64,000 nucleotides of DNA from Pomphorhynchus laevis (Eukaryota; Acanthocephala; Palaeacanthocephala; Echinorhynchida; Pomphorhynchidae): the NCBI GenBank assembly GCA_012934845.2, contig WNNJ02002504.1, forward strand, positions 1 to 64,000, written 5' to 3'. Each line of letters begins with the position of its first letter. Positions within the stretch are counted from its first letter, which is position 1. A program made the translations under genes and the position numbers. This document shows positions 12,480 through 23,486 of this stretch, one piece after another. A model generated the notes under the pieces. It worked only from the letters and a program-made list of their open reading frames with translations, had not been told where the DNA came from and did no database searches.

Positions 12480-12600
12480 TACCTGTGACTATTTCAATAG
12501 TCACAGGTATATCAACTTAAAATTAATAAAATAATTATAATTATAATAAAATTTAATACATTTTATTTAAATAATAAATAAATCTAAAACATAAATTAAA
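12480..12600. other. AT-rich spacer with a short inverted/direct repeat
   Basis: The words caatagtaacaggtat, caaatcacaggtata and caatagtcacaggtat recur at about 12431-12510. I see no gene. Confidence 0.4.
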
Positions 12601-12790
12601 ACTACTATTAATTCATATCGTAAAGATGACATATTTAAATTTACAAGAAACATATTTTTGTATGAGCATTCATGCATACCATATAATATAAAATATAATA
12701 CATTAAATAATGAAATTTTAAGAATTGCATCAATTTGTAACGATACTGGCTTTCTTCAAAATCATTTAAATAATTTAATAAGTATATATT
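12598..12790 (+). repeat. PLE reverse-transcriptase fragment, copy 3
   Basis: Same family as the copy at 11945. It translates as [20 protein letters not shown] followed by LQNHLNNLI. At its 3' end a short unit (aaactaggtta) is reiterated three or four times. Confidence 0.65.
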
Positions 12791-12929
12791 TTAAACTAGG
12801 TTACTGTAAACTAGGTAAACTAGGTTATTTTAAACTAGGTTACTGGAGCTTACAAACATTTAGAGAGTAAAGTTGTTATTTGCTGACGAAAAATCATACC
12901 TCTTTATATTTAATAAAATAATTATAATT

Positions 12930-13080
12930 CAGCACTTATTCCTGATGAATAAGGCCAAAACCTGATCACACAGCAGTTTCTGCTTTTGAACTCTAATCCT
13001 TATTCGAATACATCGTCAATTATTTATTAGTCATTTCATAAAAATGAAGTTTATTTTAAATTTCATTTTTTTATTTTAAC
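12930..13080 (+). repeat. Shared 3' tail segment (CTGATGAATAAGG...)
   Basis: The block CCTGATGAATAAGGCCAAAA, the CAGTTTCTGCTTTTG stretch and the tttcataaaaatgaa tail recur at 15063-15230, and the tail again near 42790. It follows PLE fragment copy 3 and is probably its 3' untranslated end. Confidence 0.5.
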
Positions 13081-13322
13081 TTGATTTAAATTATAGAAAA
13101 TCTAAAAACAATTATTTATTTTATTATTTAATTATTATATTTTGATTTAGCATTACTATGTTTTGTTTATTATATAATTAAATTAAATACGTAGACCCAG
13201 TTAGCTGATTTGATTTCAATTATGTGATCGCTGGTTTTAATTCAAAAACCTTTATTTTTTGAAATATATATTTCTGATTTTTATTAATTTTAATAAAAAT
13301 GACTTTTTAATAAAAAAAAGCA

Positions 13323-13440
13323 GTCATGCATAATATATAATTTAAAATATAATACATTAAATAATGAAATTTTAAGAATTGCAACAATTTGTAACAATAT
13401 TGGTTTTCTTCAAAATTCTTTTAAGTAATTAATTAAATGC
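13323..13440 (+). repeat. PLE reverse-transcriptase fragment, copy 4
   Basis: Begins at a CATGCATAATATATAA segment and includes the same [11 protein letters not shown] coding block as the other copies, with more substitutions. Confidence 0.55.
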
Positions 13441-13679
13441 AAATTTTATAATCAGGTTAAATAAAAATAAAATCAAACAGAAAATAGTAAGATACATAAA
13501 CCAGCAAAATATTATTATAAATATATTTAAAATCATTAGCTAAAACTTTTAATGGATGGATAATAAATAACATACTTTGGATTAGAATTTGATACACTAG
13601 ATAATCAAATTGAATCAGATGAAAATTGTTGAATCAGATAAAATACGTCATTAGCATGTATTTGACACAATATTCAGAT

Positions 13680-14170
13680 TCAATATCCACGTTGTGTTAT
13701 AATATTTATACTATTAATATTTGCATCAACATATTTGCACGGTCTTGCTTTCTTCTTTGATTTTGCGACCCATCCTGTATAAAATTTACCTTTTTCCATG
13801 TTACATTGACTTGACGCAAATCTGGCCGATATAACATGGTATGGTTGTTCAAAATGTTTATCAGTTAATGGCAGAATATCGTTGTATGGAGTATCCCTAA
13901 TATTGGAACCAGCCTTCAAACTACTAATTACTCGATAAGTATCTGTTCCAATTCATGATTACAGTAGATTATTTTTCCTATATTCATCCAGTTCATAGAG
14001 CTTTGAAATGATAACATAGTTCCTCACGGTAGTCATCACATCTTTCCATTGTTTGGTCAACATTTATGAATAACGATACACTCTTTGTGATTTGATTGGA
14101 TTGCTGTTGATTTCCATCACTGGATTTGCATAATTGTTCTAACAATTGTTGCTGCTGAACGAGGATTGAT
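13680..14170 (-). pseudogene. Ty3/Gypsy gag remnant
   Basis: Read on the minus strand: a glutamine-rich N-terminus (LVQQQQLLEQL), ITKSVSLFINVDQTMERCDD YREEL, a frame break, then TYRVISSLKAGSNIRDTPYN, ILPLTDKHFEQPYHVISARF, and CNMEKGKFYTGWVAK. The order matches the capsid region of animal Gypsy gag proteins. Those have a '..L..HFEP....ERF.F..' stretch followed by an 'E....W...L...A..C.Y' stretch. At least one frameshift and two stops occur. No LTRs were identified. Confidence 0.6.
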
Positions 14171-14434
14171 AATTAAAAATTTCAATTACAAATTACAATT
14201 TATTATGCACTTTCAGCTGATCTAACAAATACTATTTGCATCTTGTTTATCCGGTGATGATTTGTCATTAAAGACTAAATAAATATAAATCTTTATTACA
14301 AAAATTTGTGCCACTTTGCCCGTCATCAGATATCACAAAAACCGTTGTATATAAAACTAAAGCATTAACTTTAGTATCGTTACGGCTTTTGGGCATGATA
14401 AAAACAACTGTAGACTGATATCATATTTATAATA

Positions 14435-14776
14435 TTATTTTCATAGTATTTTTTATATTTTAAATATTTATAATATATAATATTTATACTATTAATCATA
14501 TTTTCATAACATTTTTTTCAAAAGAATGTAAGATAGGAATCTAGTTGCATTTAGAATATGTATCCAAAGAAAAAGATTTAGAGATTATCAGCATTCGTTG
14601 AATTGTTATTTTCATAGTATTTTTTATATTTTAAATATTTATAATATATAATATTTATACTATTAATCATATTTTCATAACATTTTTTTCAAAAGAATAT
14701 AAGATACGAAATCTAGTTGCATTTAGAATATGTATCCAAAGAAAAGGATTTAGAGATTATCAGCATTCTTTCATCC
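14435..14776. repeat. Tandem duplication, about 171-bp unit, two copies
   Basis: The block from ttattttcatagt to gagattatcagcattc occurs at about 14435-14605 and 14606-14776 with a handful of differences. Its AT core (tttataatatataatattta) appears again at 15355-15430. Confidence 0.85.
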
Positions 14777-15062
14777 TTATTCTAATTATCTTACAACATT
14801 CGAATATATTTTTTACTTCAAATATTTAACTATCGCTTTTGTACCATTTAAAATATTAAACTTTTCTTTAGTTTCCTTTTGAGCGAATAGTTGAGTAATT
14901 TCGAAAAACGAAACTAAAATTTAAGAGCTAACTAATGCCTAAATATATTGTACATAATTATTTCATTATTTCATAATTATTTCATTCTTTAGAATAAGAT
15001 ACTAGATAAGCAAATTTCATCAGAGGAAATACCTCATTAGCATGTATTTGGCCGCTGCTATG

Positions 15063-15230
15063 CTGGGTCGATGAATAAGGACCAAAACCTGATAACACAA
15101 CAGTTTCTCCAGATAACCTTTAATCCTAATTCAATTCTAATACACCGTCTATTATTAATTTGTTAATTCATAAAAATTGATTTTTATTTAACATTTCAAT
15201 TTTAAATTTTAATATGATATAAATTATATA
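15063..15230 (+). repeat. Second copy of the CTGATGAATAAGG tail segment
   Basis: Matches 12930-13080 (GATGAATAAGGACCAAAACC, ACACAACAGTTTCT, and the AT-rich tail). It is probably a PLE 3' end. Confidence 0.5.
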
Positions 15231-15243
15231 AAAGCTTAAATTA

Positions 15244-15325
15244 TATAAAATCTCTTGCGTGGCCGAATGGTGGAGGCGTGTGCATTTCAAACTCTATGTA
15301 CGGGGTTCAAACCTCGAGAATGCAC
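15244..15325 (+). repeat. tRNA-derived sequence (class II tRNA-like)
   Basis: Contains a perfect box A (TGGCCGAATGG) and a near-consensus box B (GGTTCAAACCT) at normal spacing, so it derives from a tRNA-Ser/Leu type gene. The anticodon arm does not fold. The same odd arm occurs in the copy at 24740-24833, which suggests a SINE or an amplified pseudogene and not a working tRNA. Confidence 0.6.
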
Positions 15326-15551
15326 TCTATATTGACTTACCTGTAAGTCAATATATTTATAATATATAATATTTAAATATTTATAATATATAATATTTAT
15401 ACTATTAATCATATTTTCATAACATTTTTTGATAACACTCTATATTGACTTACCTGTAAGTCAATATAACACTCTATATTGACTTACCTGTAACACTCTA
15501 CATTTTTTCATAACACTCTATATTGACTTACCTGTAAGTCAATATAGAGTG
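15325..15551. repeat. Cluster of perfect palindromes (TATTGACTTACCTGTAAGTC)
   Basis: The core TATATTGACTTAC-CT-GTAAGTCAATATA occurs complete three times (near 15327, 15433 and 15514) and as a half copy near 15470. The last one, 15514-15551, extends to a perfect 18-bp stem beginning CACTCTATATTGACTTAC. AT-rich filler and CTAACACTCTA-like joints separate them. Confidence 0.85.
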
Positions 15552-15559
15552 ATTACTTA

Positions 15560-16055
15560 CTGATTACATCATTCCAATTGTCATTCCAATTTGTGAGTGA
15601 TAATATTGTTAAATTAGACAATCCAATTTTATACATAACAACAAATCCAGTTTCAATTTTATGTAAAAATACATTCAAAATTATAAAATTAGCTATTCTG
15701 AAAATTTTATTTTAATTTGAATCCTTTTCGTTTATTTTCGCTTCATGAGCCTAGTTTGATCCTAATAATATATAATAACTATAATAATATAACTATTATA
15801 GGTTAATAATAATTCTAATACTGCATTTTAATAGCAAACCTTATGGAGATTTAAATGTTTAAAAAATCTAATTTAGACATTTTATTAAAACGATTAAAAA
15901 ACATTCAAATAATATTCACACGAACACTCAGCATTCTATTGCAATGCTAAAACGTCATTCGATAATTATTTTTAGGATTATTTATTTCGTTTTCATCGAA
16001 TAAAAGCTATTAATAATATTTTATTTATATTGATTTATTATTTTACAAGTAATTC
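15560..16055. other. AT-rich spacer
   Basis: I see no coding frame, repeat family or RNA gene in this stretch. Confidence 0.4.
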
Positions 16056-16321
16056 TCCTTCTTATTCATCAGCATTTGTCCTGCTTTGAGGCGGGGTCGG
16101 CTATGCTAGATTTCACCCACAATTTCACCTATCTTAAGCCTGGTCTGGATGAAGTTCAGATGCCATCAGATCTGTATGAAGGCCATCTAGCCATCGTCGC
16201 TTGGGTCGACCTCTCGGACGTTTGCCCCTGATCTCGTACTTTAAGGTGGTCTTTGCAAGGAAGCAATTTTTACTTCGCAACACGTGGCCGTACTACCGGA
16301 TTCTGGTCACTTACATTTCGC

Positions 16322-16669
16322 TCAAGATTGGAGCGACCCGTATCTTTGAAGGATATCCATAATTTTAACGTGGTCAAATCGCATTATTCTGCTTATCCAT
16401 CGCAGCATTTTAGACTCCGTGACCACTAGGCGTCGTTCCGCTGCCTTGATAATAGGCCAACACTCCGTGTCGTACATGGCCACAGGGCGGATGATTGAGC
16501 GATAGATCTTTGACTTTAAATGATCTTTAATTCGACGGTCACATAAAACGCCTGTCGCTGTTCGCCATTTTGTCCACGCTGAGTATATTCGTGCCGAGAT
16601 TTCATGATTCAGGTCGCAACTTGCCGAAAGTATGGTTCCGAGATACTTAAACTTCTGCGTATTTGTCAA
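16322..16669 (-). pseudogene. RTE-1-like ORF, C-terminal part
   Basis: Encodes KYLGTILSASCDLNHEISAR, WRTATGVLCDRRIKDHLKSK and IYRSIIRPVAMYDTECWP. This is the conserved thumb region after the YADD box in RTE-type LINEs. Confidence 0.88.
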
Positions 16670-17073
16670 ATCAATGCCGTTGATGTTGATGGTGCCACTT
16701 TCCTGTGGGTATGTTGTTAGGTATTCGGTCTTGCCTTAGATTAAGTCGTAGTTTCAATTGTGTGAGTCGATTTTTCCAGACTTTAGTTAATTCATCCAGG
16801 TCTTTTTTGTTGTCTGTCGCCAGCCAGACATTGTCTGCGTATACAATCGTGTAACGAATCGGCTTTTGGATATCACTCGTTATAGCGTCCATAACTGTGT
16901 TGAATCAGGTCGGTCAGAGAGCGCTGCCATGATAGACGCTGACTGATATTTGAAATGGCTGTGACATTCCAGCTGCACTTAAAACCCGGCTTTCGGAGTT
17001 CTGGTAGAGTAAAATCACCCATTAGATTAGATGCTCTGGAACTTGATGCTGTCGCAGTGCATACCATATTAAT

Positions 17074-17916
17074 TCATGTGAGACGGACGAAAACTTTCTC
17101 CAAGTCCAAAAATGCAACGTGGGGTGGCTGATTTTTCTTCAGGTGCTTTTCGAGTGTCAATCGTGCTGCATGGATAGCGTCAGTAGTTCCACAATATTTG
17201 ACGAATGCTGTTTGGTTTACGGTGATATCAGCAATGTCACGGATACGCTTGTCTAAAATAAGCTCGAACATTTTCATAATTTGCGAGAACAATCGAATTG
17301 GGCGGTAACTGGTGCAGTAAGCTGGATTCCCCTTCTTTTTCCATATAGGTATGATGATACTGCTATGCCAACCGCTCGGTATTCTATGCTCACAAGTGAC
17401 TTTGTTGAAGAAGTTGGTTAGACAGGGGACCGAGTCCCAGCTTTTTGCTTTCCAGATTTCAGTCGCAATGTCGTCTGGGATCGGGATATGCGGAAACTCT
17501 TCATTTGAGATTTCCTCAAAATGATCACGCCATCCCTCTCGAACTTTCTGTCGATCAATTAATAATTTACCGTGACTTGCATTGATGCAGTAAAACCGTT
17601 CGATATCCTGCGTGTTTTGATGTATTCGCTTCACAAGCCGAAATATGTCTCGCTCGCCATCGCGTGTATTGAGTCTTTTTTTTGCATTATCATAGTGAAC
17701 GGCTCTGGCAACTGTAACGGCCATCTTAGCTTTTCTCTTTGCTAAATGGTATGCATGCCAGTTTGTCTGTGTCTTGTCGCTGAGATATGCATGGAATAGT
17801 TGTTTCTTGTCTTTGACTTTTGCTTTTACATCATCCGTCCAGAGCCATGTATCACGCTTAATATATCTTTTTCCGGCTTTTGTACGACCATGTATCTTAT
17901 CCGCTATCATATGCAC
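17074..17916 (-). pseudogene. RTE-1-like ORF, linker and reverse-transcriptase N-terminal half
   Basis: The longest intact stretch of the element at 16060-18170: 280 codons from the post-endonuclease linker to the first catalytic block FLDLEKVF. The frame breaks right after that block. Confidence 0.88.
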
Positions 17917-18221
17917 TCTATGTCCAGTCTTGCTCTACGTTTCTTCAATTGTTGTTACTTCGGGCAGTCGTATCTTCGTGATCACTTATTCTTCCATATC
18001 GCCGAAACGCCACCATCTTGTTCTAGATGGTCCCGTTCGCTTATCCGTTACTTTTTGCTGAGGTGGCTTGATTTTCATGACTGCAATTATCGGGCGATGT
18101 TGGGTTGCGATCGTTTCGTATTGTACGACCTTAACAATAGTGTACGATTAACTAATTAATCAAACTTTGTAAAAATGTTTGAAATTGTTTACAATTCAAA
18201 TTAGTAAACTGAAATTTCACG

Positions 18222-18440
18222 ATTTGAGTATGCCAGAGCGGAGAAGAGGAAGGTTAAGATTTCTCCAAAGGCGATTTAGGATGGTAGGTGTGTAAAGCGG
18301 GATGTGGTTGGAAGTGAGATCAAGGGTGACGAGAAAGTGATCGGCTAGACCAGGATCGGAGATGGACAGTGAGGTGTAGGTAGCAAACCGATCGGGAACA
18401 GCTATGATGTCGAGTGACCCGACTCGACATCATAGTATAT
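18222..18440 (-). pseudogene. LINE endonuclease C-terminal fragment
   Basis: Minus-strand reading VPDRFATYTSLSISDPGLAD HFLVTLDL resembles the D-x-x-L-S-D-H-x-x-V end of APE endonucleases in CR1/L2-type LINEs. Its 5' border is a 13-bp inverted repeat (18402-18435). Confidence 0.6.
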
Positions 18441-18739
18441 TTTACTTGGATTCAGCGAACCCAAGATTATCCTGTTTCTGTTGTATATTTTATTTATTTT
18501 AGTTCGTTTAATCTTATATTTTCGTCAATGGTTTATGAATAAATTTTAATGTTTTATGAAGTGCATTATGTTCCTTTGTTTTGTTCAAAAGGCCCTTAAT
18601 AGGATATCAGTTGTCGTTTATATATAAATATATATAGTGTCACTTGTAGAAAATGAATTATTAATCTTGTTTTTTATAGTACAGGTTTATTAAGGTGGCT
18701 GTTGCTGATATATATCGACTTAATACAAATTAAAAGTTT

Positions 18740-19830
18740 TTAATCAAATAAAAAATGAAAAATATAAAGCAAACATACGAACAATGTAAATAGAATGATG
18801 TTAATGTGTTGGAGAGTGGGACAGTATAAAAGAGCGTGAATAATTGAATCAACTATCAAGGGACAATAAAGAGCGGATACGGTTTTGAATGGTGGAAAGG
18901 AGACGGGGCAGTATAAAAGAGTGTGAATAATTGAATCAACTATTAAGGGACAATAAATAGCGGATACTGTTTTGAATGGTGGAAAGGAGGCGGTTGAGCG
19001 GATGGCAGAAAACAGTTTCCGGTAATATGTGCAAATAAAAAAAGAACGGTGGCTATAGTTTGAGGGAAATGATGGAACATGGAGAAGAAGAGAATCACAT
19101 AAACGAAGATTTATGGATAAGGTGGGATTCAGTAAGTGTAGAGTGATGTAGATAGGAAAGCGAGTTTGAAGAAAAGAGTCGAAAAATGATACAAAGTATA
19201 CGGAATAGGATGCGTCCATATTTAGCCAGTTGAGTTTAGATGGGCAAGAGGAAATGTGATCAAAACGGCCAAGGGGAAAAAAGAAACGCACGGCAGAATT
19301 TATAAGACACTGGAAAAGAAGAAGAGAGGATTTAGAGAAGAAAGCAAAAATACCGATGCAATAGTCGATCTTTGTAGACAATAGTCTGGAAATAAGAGTG
19401 ACATGAGGTAGAATCAAGCGAGCTCCTGACACTACGAAAATCGCGAATTAGGAGATTGCAAGAGAGGTTTTGTCGCGAAAGAACGGGTCGAGAGAAAGAC
19501 AGTTGTCGAAGTAAACTCACAAAAAAGTGAAATGATAAGCAATGGGAAGAGTGGTCAAATTAAGGAATATCGAATGAGAAGAGACATAGGAAAGAAGGGA
19601 TAACCCATAATATGTTAGACTTGGAATGATAAGATACAAGCGAAGCGAAGAAATATGCTTGGAGATGGAGAAAATACAATTAGTAGAAGATGCTAAGAGA
19701 TCATTGATAATATGATCAGAGTAATAAGAGTAAAGGAGAATATCATGATCATATTACGTGATGCAGAAGTTATGGACACATGTGATGATGGAGAGATTGC
19801 CAAGGAGAAGAGAGAAATATCTTCTCTCTT
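18740..19830 (-). mobile_element. CR1/L2-like LINE, 3' half
   Basis: The minus strand carries the post-catalytic region of a CR1/L2/Rex-type reverse transcriptase: RLILPHVTLISRLLSTKIDY C, then LLLFQCLINSAVRFFF, GRFDHISSCPSKLNWLNMDA and LHLLNPTLSINLRLCDSLLL HVPSF. The region from 19520 to 19830 continues the frame with breaks. Near its 3' end a block of about 69 bp is duplicated in tandem (SFPPFKTVSA...VDSIIH read twice). It is 5'-truncated and not functional. Confidence 0.75.
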
Positions 19831-19837
19831 CTGATTA

Positions 19838-20285
19838 TCCACACGAGGATACTTGATGAAGCCGACCAAATGATGATACTCACTCGTGTATGCAATTGTT
19901 CATTCTATTTACCTGGCAGATTCCGGCTTCATGTCAAAGAAATTTCAAAAGACAGATTGTCGGTTGTTTCCGTCAACTGTAGTGCTATTTCCGTCTTTTT
20001 GTTTCAAAAGACGGATACAACGTACAGTTTGCACAAGTGGAAATGTTTTCCTTACAAACTGTATCGTTTGTTTTTACAGAAAGGCAGCAGAGGAAAATTT
20101 CAGCAGATCATTAAAGGACCGAAACACGAAAGGTAAGCGTAGGCTCACTGCTGATGAGGTCCACCTACGCTGATTGTAGTGTACAGTGCTGCATCTAGGA
20201 TTAAAGAATTCACACGAGGATAATTGATGAAGCCGACCAAATGATGATACTTGCTCGTGTATGCAATTCTTCATTCTATTTTTTA
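19838..20285. repeat. Direct repeats of about 70 bp flanking 300 bp
   Basis: The block ACACGAGGATACTTGATGAA through GCAATTGTTCATTCTATTT (19838-19912) recurs at 20210-20285 with a few differences. Each copy starts with ACACGAG and contains CTCGTGT about 40 bases on, so it can form a hairpin. The nature of the enclosed segment is unknown. Confidence 0.7.
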
Positions 20286-20399
20286 AATGAAGAAGGCATT
20301 TATTCGCTCGATTAAAATTGCACATATATCATCAAGATATAAATGTAAATGTTTGATATAAATGTAAATACCCAAGACTAATATAACGTCTTACTCGAC

Positions 20400-21720
20400 A
20401 ATAAAAGATCTTGTTTCTTATGTGGCAATCAAAGTCACCCACGAAATCAGTGTCCGGTACGCAACCACAATGGCCTCAAACACGGTCATTTCACTAAAGT
20501 TTGCAAATCTAAGTGAACATTTGTTTGGTCAACATCCTTGCTCTATGCTCACTGTCCAAATCTGGCAACAGCAAGCAAAATTTACTAACTCAAATTTCTA
20601 TTAACAGAAAACTTAATGTGTTTTAGATAATAACAGTTTTGATAATTTTATAGATTCAACTTTTACGCCATCGCTTGTTGTTATAAAACAGTTAATATAC
20701 ATCTTATTGGTCAATCGTTACAAAGCAGTGTGCAGCGACAGTTGAGTTCAACTAACAATTTTTTTCAATGCTATCATGATTATGTACTGATGCCATATTA
20801 GGTAAAGATTAAAAAATACCATACGTTCGTAACTTTTATTTTCAGTGAAAAACTTCCTGAATTGACTGTCAATACCGTTTCTCGTAAACATTAAATTAAA
20901 ATCCTTCAATTTACTGTTTCCTAACTTGCCAATTAATAATAACGTAGTGCATGCATGATCATTTCTTCGTGGGTTATATTCAGGTTTCTGATATATCTTA
21001 CGCCACGTGAACTTATAATTTCGAAAGTTCTAAATTTGGAAGATTGAAACCTGATTCTTAATCATTCTTAAGCACTGATCATAGGTTAAAAGGTAGTGTT
21101 TTGGCGATGGATAGCAAATGAAAATCTTGCGTGTTCATTATTTAGGGAGATAAATATAGAAGCAGGATAAACTTCAACTTTTATAAAAGTTTATGACAGT
21201 TCAAATTCCAAAAATAAATATTTGTTTCATGCGATCGAAGAATACTTGAGATTTTCATTTGATATCCCTTGACAGAACACCACCTTTTTATATATATGAC
21301 TAATGCTCTTAATCATGTAATCAGTATTTTTGGATATTCTTCAGATATGCATAGTGATCATGAAGTATTGTTCCAATCTTCCGAATTTAGAACGTTTTTA
21401 AATAAAGTGGCATAGATTGTAGAAGAAACATTGCCTATAACTTAATTTGAAATGGCCAGGCAGAACGCTACATATGTATTATTTGGAAGTCCATACTACT
21501 TAAGTTTAAAACTACCAACAAACCTACACAAAGAGTATAAGTTCGTCATCCTTATAGCTTTATATTCCTTGCACAGTATACTGTGTATATAAATGGAAGG
21601 AACTCCACATAATCGGTTGTTCTCGTTTCCAATAGATTCAATAAACAAATGAGAGGTTCCGGTGGAAATGATTTGCTTCGTTAAAATCCGAGATTTGGTT
21701 CATATCTTCTATTTTCACAG
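20400..21720 (+). pseudogene. Ty3/Gypsy (CsRn1-like) gag-pol remnant
   Basis: Reads in order: a gag zinc knuckle CFLCGNQSHPRNQC (CX2CX4HX4C) followed by HGHFTKVC. Next is a protease-like stretch NNSFDNFIDSTFTPSL, where the catalytic D-(S/T)-G is lost. Then, after a long gap, integrase pieces (GYSSDMHSDHEVLFQSSEFR, ALYSLHSILCI, GTPHNRLFSFPIDS). The paired cysteine motif and the LHSI/TPH..LF wording fit the CsRn1/Kabuki group of Gypsy elements. The reverse transcriptase is largely deleted. Confidence 0.6.
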
Positions 21721-21724
21721 TTAA

Positions 21725-22680
21725 AATTTTTTAGAGAAATTATGCAATGATGCAAATTTCTGACGGGAAAGACATAAAGAAGACATATAAGAAGATTGGC
21801 TCGGTGTCTAAAGGACGATTATGACACACCAAAGTGAAGAATGTGATGAAAACATTAACTATGTTAAATTATCGAACAATTTTAAGTTAATAAAAACATT
21901 TGAATCAAAAAAATCAAAATGGAAATTATTTCCAATGTTTACGGTGTAAATCATCGAAAACACGAATTGCAGCGAAGCGCCCGAACAAGGAAAACGTCAA
22001 AATATTCAAGTATTTACATCAAGGAGGAAGAGTGTTACGATTAAAGCTTTCCATGATCTATACTGTAACTAATTATGCTCTATTTTAAATGGTTAATGCT
22101 CAGTTTTCAACTCACTAACTTTATAACACTAACTTTTAAACCAATTTTTAAATAATTTTTAAAATAAATTTTTAATCTAAAATATATTTTCATATTGTCT
22201 AATAGACTGTTTTAGAATGGAAAAATTGTATTCGGTAGAAACTTTTATCCGACTTTGATTCGATTTTCGTTACGTTTTTCGATTTCGACTTATTATCATG
22301 GACCGGATACAGAACCGAAGTTATCAATAAACGAAAAAATTTATAACATAAATAGCCTTTTCGAATTGCTTGGTAACTTTAAAATATATGATTAAATTGA
22401 AAAGTTGTTGAACTGTAGTTAAAAGTTTAGTGATTTCAGAAAATTTCATCATAAATTGGAATTGGACAAACATCTAGCATGTCGTTGTTAATAAAAATAA
22501 GTAAAATTTATTTGAGAATATACGCTGTTAAAAAAATTAAAATTATTAAAATTAATAATTTAAAATTAAAGTTATTAAAATTTTGATGTAATTATTATAG
22601 AATTGTCTAGCGATAACTTAAATGAATTCGTCCGGTGATTAGTTTTCATATTGTCATTGGTATTTTCATAATCAAAACGG
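21725..22680. other. AT-rich sequence, no gene recognised
   Basis: A short plus frame at 21900-22088 is basic and unassigned; it may be the far end of the Gypsy remnant. Nothing else is supported. Confidence 0.35.
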
Positions 22681-22705
22681 ATTTTCCTGTAACTGCACTC
22701 TTAAA

Positions 22706-22796
22706 AAAGATTAATTTTTACGTGGCAAATGCGTGCCGGCGCACGCATGTGATTTGTCTGGCGTTTTTCCTTTCATATTGAGCAATTAATCCACAA
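22706..22796 (-). mobile_element. LINE 3'-tail fragment with terminal hairpin and target-site duplication
   Basis: On the minus strand the end GCGTGCGCCGGCACGC (a 6-bp stem with four-base loop) followed by ATTTGCCACGT and a T-rich tail matches the 3' end of the CR1/L2 copy at 44175-44634. The fragment is bordered by AACTGCACTCTT and AACTGCGCTCTT, a probable 12-bp target-site duplication. Confidence 0.7.
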
Positions 22797-22874
22797 ACTG
22801 CGCTCTTGAAATGCCTTACTACATTTTAAATTAATAGTACATTAAGAAAAGTAATAAGAATACATTAAGAAAAA

Positions 22875-23140
22875 TAAAATGCGAGTCACTCTGGATTGAA
22901 GAATTGAAACCGGGCTTAAATGAGAATGATGGTTACCGTTTAATTCTAAATCGGGATTGTGCATCGTTCTTTATGAAATTTGCTAACACATTCGTAGACC
23001 TGGCAGCACAACGTGAGGACCTACCTAATGTGCATTTTTGTTCTTACCTTTTTCTTTTATATCTTTAACATTTTACTTGTTTCAGATTTCTGATGATGAT
23101 TCCAAACTGGAATCAAAAATTCAATAAATTTTCTACCTCA
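22875..23140 (+). mobile_element. PLE 3' fragment: endonuclease tail plus hammerhead-like core
   Basis: The plus strand reads ESLWIEELKPGLNENDGYRL, the E..(W/F)I..(L/I)KP.LN end of PLE GIY-YIG domains, and then runs into non-coding sequence. At 23090-23115 it has CTGATGA followed by a perfect 7-bp hairpin (TGATTCC/GGAATCA) and then AAAA. This is the layout of a hammerhead ribozyme core with GAAA changed to AAAA. Confidence 0.55.
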
Positions 23141-23486
23141 CGTAGAAAATTCGCTTCGTTTAGCGTTTGTTAAAATTAGAATTCTTGATTAATCAATACA
23201 CATAGCCCGCTTGATTGTTAAAATAATTGTCGTGATCGTTTATTTTAAATAGATAAAGTAGAAATAAAGTTAAAATTAATATAGTTGTCGTGATCGTTTA
23301 TTTTAAATAGATTGGGTAAAGTTATTTAAAATGTACAGCATCAACTAAAATACAAATACTATTACGTTCCTTCATATTGTAATGTGAACAGTTGAGTAGA
23401 TAGCATTTTTAACAGTGTAGCATAGCTATTAAGTTTTTAAAAACTAGGTTAGATACAGACAAGCTGTTTCTACATTTTTTGGCGAA

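Larger units (their letters stand above)
16060..18170 (-). mobile_element. RTE-1-like LINE, 5'-truncated and decayed
   Basis: On the minus strand the end of the endonuclease domain (ATQHRPIIAV, 18.0-18.17 kb) is followed by the RTE linker (DTWLWTDDVKAKVKDKKQLF) and fingers (WHSSIIIPIWKKKGNPAYCT, SYRPIRLFSQIMKMFELILD). Palm FLDLEKVF and a YAD box in TIVYADNVWLATDN come next, then the thumb (KFKYLGTILSASCDLNHEIS). The 3' tail ends near 16060. The wording is that of RTE-1-type elements first known from nematodes but widespread in animals. The second catalytic aspartate of the YADD box has become asparagine, and there are several frameshifts, so the copy is dead. Confidence 0.9.

Noticed and set aside
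12945-12970. CCTGATGAATAAGGCCAAAA as a hammerhead core
   Set aside because: No stem II can form between CTGATGA and AAAA. It may be a decayed PLE end but cannot be called a ribozyme.
13680-13919. Conserved host protein exon
   Set aside because: With the upstream minus-strand text the pattern is that of a Gypsy gag capsid, and the frame is broken.
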